DNA of 64,000 bases from Isoetes taiwanensis (Eukaryota; Streptophyta; Lycopodiopsida; Isoetales; Isoetaceae). Where the stretch lies: the NCBI GenBank assembly GCA_021234155.1, contig JAJEKV010000006.1, positions 12,185,318 through 12,249,317 on the forward strand, in the 5' to 3' direction. Under the pieces are notes generated by a model that was not told the origin of the DNA, searched no databases, and was given only the letters and a program-made list of their open reading frames with translations. Position numbers and translations under genes: made by a program. Below, piece after piece: positions 21,072 to 33,529 of this stretch (the first letter of the stretch is position 1; each line of letters opens with the position of its first letter).

Positions 21072-22461
21072 GAGGCAATTCCGTCTAGGACTTGTTTCCA
21101 GCTGTTTTCTTTCTTCTGCTTGGGCATACCTTCATGATTTATGCTTCAACGAAACCTTGTAAGGTTTAAGATCTATACATTTGCCATATAAGTCCCTCGA
21201 ATATTTAAGTATTTAGAAAGTGAAATTTTAGAAGTGAAATACTATAAAGCTTTCAGACATGAGTAGTTTGGTGTTGTGAGTTAATGTCTTTAGTATATCC
21301 ACACATTCTATTCTCATTTTAGGCAACAGAGTTTGGATCTGAGTTTGGATCTGCTGCTTACTTCTCATTTCAATGAAACACTCTATAGAATCCACTGCAA
21401 TATGTGCAAATCCATGATCCGCACTGTTACTAGGAGCCACAACAGTTTTGTGGAATTGAAACACCTTAGTCTTCTTTGTGCATCAGTCTTCTTTACTGTT
21501 CTTGGAGTAAGAAGAGACATACATGTTACATAATTAGCTTATAGCAGGTGTAAACAATCTGACGGCTCAATAAGCATCATCATATAGCAGTTGCAAACAA
21601 TACGATGGCTCAATAAGCACCATCATGCTCTATGCTCTGCATCTTTAGAAATTATAGCAGTTCATAGAGCCACAATCCATGTATGAATATAAGCGGAGAT
21701 ATATCTGATTTATTTTCATGTTTGAGGCCTCTTACAAGGCTATTTTAGGACCTGACACACACAATCGCATGTTGAAATTGTCTCATTCTTCTAGAGCTTG
21801 CTAGATTTTAACTTGCTAAAACTGCCTCATTCTTTTCATCTGAAGCCTCTTAGGAGGCACTTCTAGGTGCTAATACACATGTAATAGCATGTCGAAATTG
21901 ATGGATTTCAACTAGATCTCACCATTCTCTTGCTCGTTATATATATGCACCGTATTTTACATGCTGTTGTTTACCTGCATATGCTTTTGTTGTAATCAAG
22001 GATAAACTGTAAGATTGTTTGTTATGGAAGAAATTGCAAGTATTTATTAGCCAAGCTAATGTTTGCACTGGATGTTTTGCCAGGCAAGAAATTACTGGAG
22101 CAACTTCTGTATTCGTGCATACTCTAAAGCTTGATTGCAGCTCTTTGGGATAACAATTGAATTATGTTGTTGTTAAAGACCTCCCTCTCAGGAAGCAGCA
22201 TCTTAAAGATTGTAAGCATTTTTCAGATAACCTTTTGGTTGAAATTGGACGTTCCTGACAAGTCTCAGGCATGTTATTTTGTACTATCAGCAGGATATGC
22301 CATGATATAGTTTCATGTCCAAGCCACGTTTAATAGCATCTTCAGCTTTGGAAAGTGCTTAGCCCAGGACGCAACATTGTTTGCTTGTAACGTTTATTAA
22401 GTGTGAGTCTATTTACCATAGTATCATTGTATGAAGGCCTCAGATGTCTCGATCGTCGAAT
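21072..22461. other. Spacer with local duplications
   Basis: No gene recognised. A roughly 50-bp tandem duplication lies at about 21,543-21,630 (CTCAATAAGCA...CATCAT twice). A looser pair beginning GCCTCTTA lies at about 21,726 and 21,846, each followed by a GCATGTTGAAATTG-like block. Confidence 0.4.
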
Positions 22462-22790
22462 TTAATCACGCTTTTTTTTTTTTGAATATTTATTCATTTT
22501 TACAGGTTTTTTGCATCTTTGGACTATCAGTTGAATGTCATTATTCTTTATTGCTAAGTCTACCAGGCTAGCCTTCTCTCTATTTTCCAGATCTTTGAAA
22601 ATGGGTACCCTTTTGATCCTTATCAAACCCTTCAAAACATAGTAACAAAAAGTGCATAATAACGAAAAGTGGAGTATGATCAAGCCACCGTTTGTAGCAT
22701 CTTCAGCTTGACAAGTGTTTAGCCATAAGGACGTCTTTTGTAAGCAATCCATTCTTTTACTACAGAACTAACTTTTAGAGAGCCTGTCAA
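22462..22790 (-). mobile_element. Possible minus-strand LINE 3' end
   Basis: A T run at about 22,470-22,482 on the plus strand equals a poly-A tail on the minus strand, preceded there by AATGAATAAATATTC. A minus frame of 96 codons reads into it. A 70-bp block at 22,681-22,740 (AAGCCACCGTTTGTAGCATC) repeats a block at about 22,320-22,375. No RT motif is visible, so the assignment rests on the tail alone. Confidence 0.25.
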
Positions 22791-25399
22791 TTTTTAAATG
22801 TGGAAACCACTATTCTTCTTTTGCTTACACTGTCAAAATTTTATGCAAGATTTCCTTTGTACCTTTAATTTTTTCTTATTGTATTATTGGATAATCGTAA
22901 TCACTTATTCCCTACATTGTGACAAAAAAATACTAATTGTTCATAATGATAATGACTTATTTCCTACATTCTTATTGCATGACAAAAAAACAAGGAATAC
23001 AATACCTTGCAACCATCTCAGAGGGCATCACCACCTACCAACCTTCCATATTGCACATCAGTTACAACTTGACCATAGATGAATGTCTATCCCTAAACAA
23101 GCAGTCGGGACAACAAATGATGACAACGCTAATGAAATTATACAACTACGATCATAAAACAAGAAATCCAATGACCATAAAAAAGGCGACATATGTTTTT
23201 GATGATAAGCTTGCCTTGGAATTGTTTAGAAACATTGGCTTCTTTTCGGACCCGCCGTGTGATGACAGTTAATAGCCGTACAAACTTCGCTTTCATATTC
23301 CTCATGTGCTGAAGTATTCATGTGCTTAAACTGTTAAACAAAACACAGTACAATTTTGATCCCAATCACAAATGCTATTTAAATTATTATAAACACACCT
23401 AAGCTAAAACTAAATAATAAGGAAAAAACAAAAACATCTACAGCACAAAAAACAACTCTAACACAACTAACAATGTCGTAGGTAAAATAAGACCTACGAT
23501 AAAGATATATTGCCTAACGAACAATAAGAATAACAAGAAATATGTAGGACAAACAACAAACCTATCAACTAGGTACAAACAACACAAATCAAAACCAAAT
23601 CTCAAAATGACAGCAGATGTCAACAAGCACAAACTGTATGTAAAAACTTCCACATCGACCTCTTAGAAGAAACCAAAAGCAAGAAAAAAGCAAACGAAAT
23701 CGAAAGACATTACATAAACCTTTACAACACAACAAAAAATGGCTACAACAACCTCATATCCTACCCTTCCAAAATTAAGAAATACTAGTACCTTAAACGG
23801 AGGGGCATTATCTAAACTATCAAAACTGCATATGCTATTTTCAACCATGGACAATAAATTTCAATACAATTTTGCCCTAATACAAATATAATTCAATTGT
23901 TCTTTCTTATCCAATTACCATGCCCTAATTTTCCCAAGCCTTTTTTTTCTATGGCCTCTGGCGTGCCTTTTTGCTAGTTACTTTTATTTTATCCCTTTGT
24001 TTTTTAGTCGTGGACTTATTGATTTATTTAGGCCCTATGAGCGCATAAATTTAAACATTTCTCTGTGCTTCCACATTAATTATGCTTGCGTACGTATCAT
24101 TGGACTTATCATTGTATTATTTGTCATATTTCGGTGGCTTATCATTGATTTATTTTTTGAAGCCGCAAGTGACTTATTTGTTAGAGTAGCACGTACGGAA
24201 AGCCACGAAGGAGACTCTACACCTCAGGCTAATGCCGCCTTATTGCAGTGGAATAGATACAATACACCGGGTCTTAGCATATGATTTCACATTGAAGGTT
24301 GATAACAAGCTATGCATGAAGACTATTGACCTGCTAAAATCTTTATATGACGATGGCTCGTGCGGGAAACATGTAGAAAAGGGAAATGATGAGGAAAATG
24401 ATACTACACCAGATCCTACTCTGCTTACTGGCCAAAAACGTTTGCTGAAGTCATTTTTTGTATGTTAATCAGAGTTTTTAAATGTTCTAGTTGTGCTTTC
24501 ATACATCCTGCTCAATTTTAAAATCAAGGCATACTCAAACATGTTTTGTGTAATCAAGATGTTATGTGGTCATATGCTCAGGTCACTTTTACTATACCAA
24601 TGCGTATTTGAGAACCTTGTTTCTGCTTTTTATAAAGATGTGTATTCAATAATGTCATCATGCATTGATAAAATCCTTCTTATGATGTTCTCGAACTGTG
24701 TCCATTTATAATCGATTATTTTTATGTACATTTAAGGAAGGAACAATTTTTTTTACAGAAATTTGTAGTGCGCAGACCCTTAGAGTGAAGTTTTTTTTTA
24801 AATTGCGCCCATTTTTTTGGTATAACCCCCCTAAAATGGCACCATGCTCTTAGAAAATAAATCATTTTTAATAGCGTGACCTCAAAACTAGCAAAATTTT
24901 AGGGAATCTTCGGGAATATTTTTTTATTAGTGCAACCGCAGGTCATTAGTGCATTTGCTAGGTCATCTTGTTTTACCTGACATCACGGTATTTGTGGCAA
25001 GTATATAATTATTCGGTTCTTCCTTGCCAATTTTCCTAGTGATCAAAAAACCACAGAAGTTCTTTGGAGTGGAAATCTCCCCTTCCTCTGCTGGGCTTCA
25101 GATTTATGCTGGATTTGAAAAAGTGAAATTTGCCAAAATTTGCAAATTTAGGTAGATGCAAATTTCAAAACTCTACCTACTATTCAAAATCATAGCAAAA
25201 TAATAGTTGTTTGCAGGCTTAGAAGTGGCGAATATTTGTTTGGTTCATGGTTGCAGTGGCCTTTAGATGTATCAGAGGAAGCAAAGTGTCTTGTTTTAGC
25301 AATGATGCAGCAGCAACCGCAAAAGAGACTGATCTGTGAGCAAATTGTTATGCATCCTTAGGTGATTAGACACTCAGGTTTGATGACTCAGAATAGAGA
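22791..25399. other. AT-rich spacer with unassigned frames
   Basis: Plus-strand frames at 22,937-23,272, 23,997-24,284 and 24,232-24,468 are protein-like in places (VFDDKLALELFRNIGFFSD; NAALLQWNRYNTP) but I recognise no family. Bases 24,933-24,971 repeat the 7.3-kb AGGTCATTAGTGC block. Otherwise homopolymer-rich. Confidence 0.4.
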
Positions 25400-26480
25400 A
25401 GGTTTTGTGTTGGCCAATCTAATGCTGGATAAGTCACGGAATAGGAAGGGTTACACAAGTAAAATCAAGCTTTCAGCACCATTTAAAAATCCAAAAAATA
25501 AGGTATGTATGCTTACAAAATTGCCTAAATAAACACAGAATGTGTCTATTTCTATTTTGAGCGGAGATAGTTTGATCGAGCCAAGCATATTAAAAGTCAA
25601 AATATGAACCACACAACTCATATTTGCTACTGATGTATAAATAACACAACAGACACAGGATGCTTGCTCTGTTGACGTAGAGAAAAGAGAATTCCTCCTT
25701 CATATCCACCGCATTTTTCGGCCCCTGTTACGATTTGCAGATCTATCTAATATGGTTGCTCTGGTTGGGGATCTGAGAATTTTGATTCCTACAGAGTCGA
25801 ATCCCCTTCAAAAGATACCTTCAACCTTATAAGGTCGATATTTGCCCATAAAAACAAAAGGAGAGGAGGATGGCCAATCTAATGCAGGATAAGTCACGGA
25901 ATAGGACACAACAAAAAAGATGCTCGTATCCCCCGGAAAATCCCCCCTTAAAGGACTGGGGGACTTGACAGCAATGGGTTATTTCCTTTGCAATGGGGAA
26001 TTCTTGAAGAAAACGGGTAATATCGTATGGGGTATTTTCATGCAACGGGGAATTCTTGAACAAAAGGTGTATATCGTACAAGGGGAGATTAGTAGAAACG
26101 GGAGATTCTTGAACAAAAGGGTATATCCTAATGGGGGGAATTAGTAGAAATAGGAGATTGCAAATGCACATCAGGGTATTTTCAAGAAAGGGGAATTGGT
26201 CAAAAGGGAATTTGCGAATGTATTGAGGTATTTTCAAGAAAAGGGGACTGGTTCAAAAAGGGAATTTGCGAATGGATTGGGGTATTTTCAAGAATGGGGG
26301 ACAGGTTCAAAAGGAAATTTATGAATGGATTGGGGTACCTTAAAGTAAATGGGGATTCGGAGGAAGGGAAATTACAAGAAAAACAGAGAATTGTAATAAT
26401 TACCAGGTATTTTCAAGCAAAGGGTAGTTTCAAGGGGTATTTTCAATTAAAAGTAAATTTAAAGGCAAAGACTTGTTGAA
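25400..26480 (+). repeat. Dispersed repeat block followed by G-rich degenerate tandem repeats
   Basis: 25,415-25,447 and 25,871-25,904 share GGCCAATCTAATGC...GATAAGTCACGGAATAGG. 25,458-25,526 is nearly repeated at 31,180-31,248. From 25,930 to 26,470 a degenerate array of GGGGTATTTTCAAG / GGGAATTGGT units includes three clearer ~53-bp copies starting at about 26,175, 26,227 and 26,281. The 136-codon minus-strand frame over the array is a by-product of the repeat. Confidence 0.65.
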
Positions 26481-28496
26481 TTTTTGTAGTATTTTGAAGT
26501 ATATTGTGTTTGTGTTGTTAAGCATGATCATGAATGCTAGCCGCCTCGATGGTTTGCATGGTAGAGAAAGAATCATTGATGGCTTTGCCGAGAATAGATT
26601 ATTATCTTTGGTCTACCAAGAACCATGCAAAGGCTAGAACACGCATGTAGATACACTTGTTGCTTCTACCTTTCGATATTTTTAACGCCCGCTTTGCCAT
26701 TGCCTCTTTATGTGCTTTCACAATCCCATCTTCTTGTCTTTGCTACATCGCACCACTTCACATATTAGCATTCTTGTTTAATGGCTCCACCAAGCGTTTG
26801 TCTTTATGTGACTTGTTATTTACAACATCACGTATGGGGCATTTGTATGCTTAGTTTGTGGATGTTTTAATTACTAGCACGCAAGAATAGGTCCCTTATT
26901 CTTTATGGTTAGGTTGTGCTTTGCTTCCGGATAGGTCTTACTGGGCATATAGTACCCGGTACAACTTGGACGTTGCTAGAAGTGTTGGTAACTTCAGCCT
27001 CTCCTTGTGTGTTTAATAGGGCTTCTACATAGTTCTGCACTAGTTAAGTCCGCTACTAGTTAGTAGATGTAGCACATTGATGTAGGGATTAAACTTCACT
27101 GATGTTGTAATCATGCCTCTACACGCTATGAATAAATGCCAAAGTTCGTAAATGGGCAAATAAGGTGTAGCTATGATGTTACATTCTGCTTCCTTGGTGA
27201 TTTTGGCAGGCACGGGTATGGATTGCTGCACCGGTTCAGCAAGCTTGCATGCACAAATGGGTTGCCAGAATGGGAAGGAGTGCTTATGTTGAAGGTCCGA
27301 TTTGAAGGTTTAGGGGTTATTCACATGTTTGGAAGTGTTGTGGTTCCGCCTAGTCTCGTCGGGGGCATAGCTACGAAACTTGGTTCCCGCTCAACTCCGC
27401 TCCCGGGGGTCAAGAGTTTTGGGAACTTCCAACGGTTCCCAATATAGGTGCTACCGAACTACATTCCGCACGAAGTTCCCATTTACTTGAACTCCCGCCC
27501 GTAGCAAAAAAGTTAGGGGGCGCACATACCATTTCTTATTGTCCACCATATTTTTAGTATGGTTCCACCCGTGTATGCATTTCCCTTATCTACAGAATTA
27601 TGGAGTTCCTCTAATTCAAGACCTCATCAAAAACTTTCATTATTAGAGGTCGAGACCGTATTCTCCCCTCCAAAATTCATGAAGCGTATGAAAAAATAGG
27701 GCATTTTGATAAATATAAGAAATACAAGGGTATTTTGGCAAATACACGAAAATATAAGGGTATTTTTAAAATTTTCCATAAAATAGACTTTATCCGAATG
27801 CATTATCAATCAACTGGTTAGGGCGTTGTGGGCTGCGTGCCTCAAGTAACCCCACAACCCAGAATGGCAGTAGCGGCTTCCTTCTTAGGTAGAGTAATCA
27901 GTTGTTTGTTGATCCTTTTTAAAATCGATCATTGCATAATTTTGATCACAACCGATGTTTTTGAAATCCTAGGTTGTAATGTAGCTTCAGCAGGTTTATT
28001 CTTAACCGGATCAATTACTCTACACAAATTAAAGACTTGGGAAAGTGGTATTCTTCGAATGCAAGAGAAGTATTCGGATGGAAATGGTTCTTGGTAAGGA
28101 CTCGAAAGAGGAGTTTTTCAAATGGTTCCTAAATACTGGAGAATCCATTGCCGTGGAAGATGATGTAGCCAACTTATACAAGTGGTCCGATGCCAAGGTA
28201 ACAGATCGAATAGTCTTGTTGGTGAGGCAACTCGACATTGACAGGGAAGGAGACATGCATGTTTCCTTAACTTATGTTTCATTGTTATGTAATTGTTGAC
28301 CAATTTACGGAAAGGAAGACTCCTAAGTTTTTATAATTGATAATAAAGTTTCTTCGACCCACGTAAGCATGGAAATCACATGGCATAATGTAAGCAAGAT
28401 AATTTTTTTGCATAATTGGACAAACTTTCCTAAATTGATATAACGTGTTTTTGTGATGTGTGTTCAAACTAATGATGGCTCTTTCTTGTCTCGGAG
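26481..28496. other. Spacer with unassigned frames
   Basis: Plus frames at 27,136-27,447 and 28,045-28,299 (the latter with WFLNTGESIAVEDDVANLYK) are not recognised. 28,045-28,299 sits just upstream of the NDC1-like relic but does not resemble its N-terminus. 27,700-27,780 contains AAGGGTATTTT units like those at 25.9-26.4 and 30.7-31.8 kb. Confidence 0.4.
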
Positions 28497-30200
28497 ACCA
28501 AAGGTTTGCGTTCTAGGAGGTGGCTTTGGTGGATTATATCTTTGCTCTTCGACTTGAATCTTTAGTTTGGCCTTGAGCAAGAAGCCACAGGTGCGAGTGA
28601 AACACCAATTTGTTTTCTGGTTGTAATCTTGTATGTTACGATTGTGCAACCTATTTCTTACACGGCAAATATGTTGTTTTTTTTTTTTCTAGATTTTGCT
28701 TGTTGACCAATCGATCGTTTTATCTTCAAACCATTACTTTATGAAATCTTGTCTAAAGGTGAACTATCTTTATTCAAACCGTAAACACAACTTAATTTCA
28801 TTGTTAGGACAAGCTGGTCTTTTGTGCAAATAAGTAGGCTTGCTTGCTTATGTACCAGTGTTTTCCGGATAAATGCCATAAAAGTACATATTTTACTAGG
28901 CGACTCATGTTTAGTAATTGAATGATTTGCGTAAGTGGATCCTTGGGAGATAGCTCCACCATTTTCTCGAGTTGCTAAAAGACACAAGCATATATTTCAC
29001 GAGAGACACAAAGGTGAAAGCAATATCTCCAAGAAAGGTAACATCAATAGCGGTGATGATGCTTTGGTGGAGAAGTACTTTTTAGAGTCCGGAATTAGAG
29101 TTCAATATGATCACGAGTTTATTGTTGTGTTATACACCACATGATTATTGCATTCTTTCAATTAGCATGAGGTACATGGTGATTAACAATAAAGTGGAAC
29201 TTATTCGTGAACCTTGGTAATTTTGGATATTAACATTAAGCATTGTGTTTTCTTAAACCAAGAAAATTTGACCGAGGCTTCACATATGATTGATCGATGG
29301 AGATGTCGGGGCTTGTCCTTGCACTAGGTTCCGAAAGCAAGCTTGACATAGTTCCCGGTGCCTTGGAGCATGCTTTGCCATTCGACCTTTGGAGAATGCT
29401 CTCTGGTTAGTCTATGTATTTTACTAAAGGTCTCTTAATGTTCCTCAAATACCAATTTTTATGCCTTCAATTAGCATACATTTGATTGTTATTGAAAAAG
29501 GTTGGAAAAAAGGGAATGATATGGTTTGTTTCTCTTTAGGAAGTGGATAAACAGCTTAGACATTTGGAACGGGATATTTTTGCACATCGTAGAAGATCTT
29601 TGGATGTAGTCGTTGTGGGTTCTGCTGCCACATTAGCTGAGAGACTTGAAATGAAAGGCAAGGTTCATATTGTGGATGTAAACGAAGACATATGTGTCTG
29701 CGCGCCGAAATTTGGAAATTGTGAAGCAGCTAAGAAGGTGGGTTCAGGTGGTTCCTATGAGTATCGCCCATCCTTAACATAGGGATTGGATGTATTGTGA
29801 TATATGTCAGTGCTCTTCATAGGTGCTTTCAGCCCGGAATGTTGATCAACTGTATTTTTATATGCTCGACATGCAGCCAACGAGCAATTCCTACTGCCAT
29901 ATGCTCCAATTCCTACTGCCAATATGCTCCAATTCCTACTGCCATATGCAATTTGTACATGTTTAGCTTGATTTTTAGTCCACAATTTCAGCAGATTTAC
30001 TTGATTTTTACTCCAATATTGGTTGCAACGTGATGTTGCACCAAGGGTCACTTATTTTTTATCTTTAAGTTTCCACTTATTCTTGATTCAAGTGGAATGA
30101 CTTGCTTTTATTTGTTCATTTCAGAGGAAGAGGAGGAGAATATTGTGTCTTCTCAAGAGAAGCATGTAATCCACGTGAACACCTTGGAGTTAAGGTATAA
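28495..30200 (+). pseudogene. NDC1: NAD(P)H dehydrogenase C1 (NDC1-like) pseudogene with introns
   Basis: NDC1 is a plastid (plastoglobule) type II NAD(P)H:quinone oxidoreductase involved in plastoquinone and phylloquinone metabolism. Pieces appear in family order: the FAD-binding Rossmann start RPKVCVLGGGFGGLY (28,495-28,539); then, shifted by one frame, ALRLESLVWP and back to KKPQV (to 28,592); exon RFIFKPLLYEILSKGE (about 28,713-28,760); VDPWEIAPPFS (28,935-28,967); FLESGIRVQYD (to about 29,110); LVLALGSESKLDIVPGALEH then ALPF (29,308-29,385); and, after a TTTAG acceptor at 29,539, KQLRHLERDIFAHRRRSLDV with VVVGSAATLAERL and APKFGNCEAAKK (to 29,737). An acidic exon-like piece (EEEEENIVSS) at 30,123-30,200 may be the next exon. 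Frame changes in the first exon, a premature TGA, substituted glycines in the second nucleotide fold and absence of the C-terminal third indicate a pseudogene. Retained introns point to DNA-level duplication. Confidence 0.75.
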
Positions 30201-30690
30201 AACATCTTGCAATGTGATTAATATTTAGTTAGTCTTAAAATCTAAAATTTCAGTAAGCATGCTTGCATTCTTTTTAATATGTTGCTTTTTCACAGTGTGA
30301 AAGAAAAAGAGGCTGTATGTATGTTTCTCCTGACAATCTCGAACGTGGATCAAATGTATTCTCAACTGAACAAGTTCATGGCAGAGAACAAAGCAAGATA
30401 GCGAACAAAGCAAGACAGCGAACGTTCATAGGTACTAGGAGAACTACACAAGCAGAGAAGTTAGACTTAGTGGTAGAGTACTTATTGAGCAAGAATTCTC
30501 AGTTAACTGCTAGGAAACTGCTAGAGACAACTTGGTCAAACAGAATTTTGTGTATCAGATTTGTTTCTTGAAATTTGATTAGTTTGTTACTGTTGTTTTT
30601 GAAATAATAAATTTTTTTATCAATTTGTTACTGATTAACTCTGCCCAAGTTGTTACTTATCAACTTATTTTTGAAATGGGTATTAACTTA
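30201..30690 (+). other. Spacer downstream of the NDC1-like relic
   Basis: A frame at 30,317-30,571 (FIGTRRTTQAEKLDLVVEYL) looks protein-like but is not recognised and does not match the missing NDC1 C-terminus. A 12-bp direct repeat (GCGAACAAAGCA-like, GCAAGA...AGCGAAC) lies at about 30,392-30,422. Confidence 0.3.
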
Positions 30691-31800
30691 CAAATGATAA
30701 CAGGGTATTTTCTTATGAATGATGTAATAGGGTATTATCTTACGAATGATAACAGGGTATGTATTTGAAAGAGGGTATGTTATTTGGAATGGGGTATCAT
30801 TTGTAACAGGGAATTATTTGGAATGGGGTATTATTTGAAACAGGGAATTATTTAGAATGGGGTATTATTTGAAACGGGGTATTATTTTGCAAATGATAAC
30901 AGGGTATGATTTGAAATAAGGTATTACCTGAATAGGGTATTATTTTACGAATTATAACAGGGTATGAATTCACATTCTTTGATTGGGGGATTGCGACACC
31001 AGCGTAACGGGGTATTATCATACAAATAAGGAAAAGGGGGATTGTGGCCAAATACCCCGATTCCAAAAATACATTTTATCCCCTGTTCTTCGACAGAAAA
31101 GGGGGATTTTATAGGCATTTTTGCGGGGTATTTTATAGGGTATTGGAGCACCTTTTTCGTTGTGGGAAGGTTTACAGAAGTAAAATCAAGCTTTCAACAA
31201 CATTTAAAAATCCAAAAAACAAGGCATGTATGCTTACGAAATTGGTTCTCAGTTACAAGTACATCGCGCATTTTTGGAGCAACCGCTTGCTTCAGATGTC
31301 TAAATACAAATGTCTGCCATGCAAAAATGCAAAATTTAGATCATCCAACATGAATCAGAACATCAAATTCGTAAAAAACTGCAAATTTGATTTGTTTACC
31401 ACAGTCCTCGGAGTCAAAGCTTTGGCCTCAGTGTCCGTTCGTCCTTTTCTGTTCACAAAAGCACTAATCTACAAAGCCAAATACACCCTTGCTTGCCAAT
31501 TCCTTGCCTTGAATCCAGTCCGGCAAAGACAGGGCCGTTCTAGAAAAAGGTCAATGGGAACGAATATTGCATATGTCGAAATGGGGTTCAAATGAAGAAA
31601 TTTTTTTAAACTACAAAATCATAAAGGGGGATTGTTGCTAGAAAGGGGTATGGACATTAGTTACGAGAAAAGGGGTATGAACATTGCATATGGCAATGGA
31701 GGATATAAAAAAAAAATCAAATAAGGGGATATTAATCTACAAAATCATAAAAGGAGGATTGTGGCCAAATACCCCGTTCCTTAAAATCATGTTCATTTCA
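30691..31800 (+). repeat. G-rich degenerate tandem repeats (second block)
   Basis: 30,690-31,040 is built of variants of AACGGGGTATTATTTG / AACAGGGAATTATTTG. 31,040-31,150 and 31,620-31,800 contain AAAAGGGGGATT / GGGGTATT units. 31,180-31,248 closely repeats 25,458-25,526 (AAGTAAAATCAAGCTTTCA, then ATTTAAAAATCCAAAAAA). The plus-strand frame 31,044-31,595 (183 codons) spans repeat-derived DNA and matches nothing known. Confidence 0.6.
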
Positions 31801-33529
31801 TGAAAAGGGGGACTTTGAGGGGGTTTTTATGGGGGATGCATCGTTTTTTATGTGTTATGTCCTTATCATCCAGTGTGGTTTTGCAAATGTCAATGAGGAA
31901 AACATGTGCATTTTGTTCTTAACTTATTCATCCGCATATTATACAAAGCATCCCTATTTTTCTCTTCCAGCATCGAAGAACAAGGTTTTGAGCAAAGGCT
32001 ATGCTAGTTTGGTGCTCATATTTCGGTGATAAACTCACTTTGGCATGCAGGAAGCTCCAGTAACGCTATGGCTATGGCTATGGCCATGGCCATGGCCGTG
32101 GCAACGACGGCAGAATAAACTAACCAAATTTGACACTAAACTTGCAACTTCATTCTTGAATAAGGGTGCATCCCGATTACTCTGTTACGTCGCCTTGCCT
32201 TTGCTTCGTGGCGTGGCAAGTAGCGACAAAAGAAATTTGGTCACATTATCTCTTCTCCAGCCTTATTTCGTCCTTCATGGCAAAGGCAACTTCAAAACAC
32301 TCGAAAGTGCGAGAGGAGTTCCGAATTGATGAATTCAGAGCCGAGTTTGTCTTTTTGTTGGACTTGATTTGTCTTCTAGTGAAGAGATCCATTATGATTT
32401 GTTTCTTGCTCTAATTTCAGGTTTAGGAGCACTGAATTGCAACGGGAATGGTCTTCACGCAAATGCCTTTGCTTTGTTTACATGACAAAGCTCCTAGAGC
32501 TAGGTTCTACAGTAATGGGGATGCACCCTAACCTCTTTTTGACAACCTCGTTCTCGTTCTGTAAATAATACCCTTTGATATCATCTGCAAAGCTCGAGTT
32601 TTAAAGCAGATCGAAGGCAGAGATAAGTCCTCGAAGGAATTTTGTGCGTATCTATCTCTTTTCTCCGGAACCTCATGCCATAGCAGAAACCAAAAATTTC
32701 CAAAAAGCTCTTTTTCCATAGCCAGAACTTCACAATGTCGGATCCATGGCATGAACTTGGTGGGTCAATTGCGGAACCATTGTGCTAAGGATGTTTGTAT
32801 TCTTTTTCTCTAAATCTTGGTTTACGACTCCACATCCCGGAACCTTTTTTGGGCATTTTGCCTTCTCTGCCCATGGGAAAGCACCCTCACTGCTACCAAA
32901 ATGTGTCCATGCATGTTTTCATTGCGGTCATCTCTAAGTTATATCTTGCTGCTGCTGCGTGACTTGTTCTCAAAACCTGGACTCCATCTTCTTTGTAAAT
33001 TGATGTTTTAAAAACCTTGAACAAAAAAAGTGTCCATAAGCAAACAATTGCAATGAACGTACAAATTTATAACTCGAATTATACTGTACATATTTTGAAA
33101 TTCTATGTCTGTAACATTTAAATTCTATCGTACAATATACATATATAATGTACACATGTTATGGAGTTAGCCGTAGTTGAACACGTCCGAATGCATGGAC
33201 ATTAGAATGTTCTCGAGCATACGTATTCTTTGCTCTTCAAATGGACAAAATCAGCCCATCCTAATATTATCCTATTCAGTCGAGTTGTGTATCTCTGGAA
33301 AAAGCAATAAATCGGTCAGCCATATCAATCTCATGGCAGATGTTATGTGAATCTGAACAAAGTTATTGTACCTCTGCATCCTTCATGTGAATGATAATGG
33401 GAGAATATTAGAAGCTTACATGCTCTCCCTTGCAAGCTCACAATTCCAAAGCCTTATTCACAAAACGAATATGAAAAACTGTTTCCATCCACTCAAAAAT
33501 TTCCTTCCAACTCCAGATTCAGCTTGATA
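31801..33529. other. Intergenic region downstream of the histidine kinase
   Basis: A short simple repeat of CTATGG/CCATGG hexamers lies at 32,066-32,100. Frames at 32,045-32,414 (plus) and 32,528-32,752 (minus) are unrecognised. AT-rich 33,050-33,150 lies in the expected 3'-flank of the minus-strand kinase gene. No other gene seen. Confidence 0.45.

Noticed and set aside
25827-26237. 136-codon minus-strand protein
   Set aside because: Composition and periodicity follow the G-rich tandem repeat beneath it.
31044-31595. 183-codon plus-strand protein
   Set aside because: Overlaps repeat-derived sequence shared with 25.4 kb, has no recognisable domain, and a competing frame covers the same bases.
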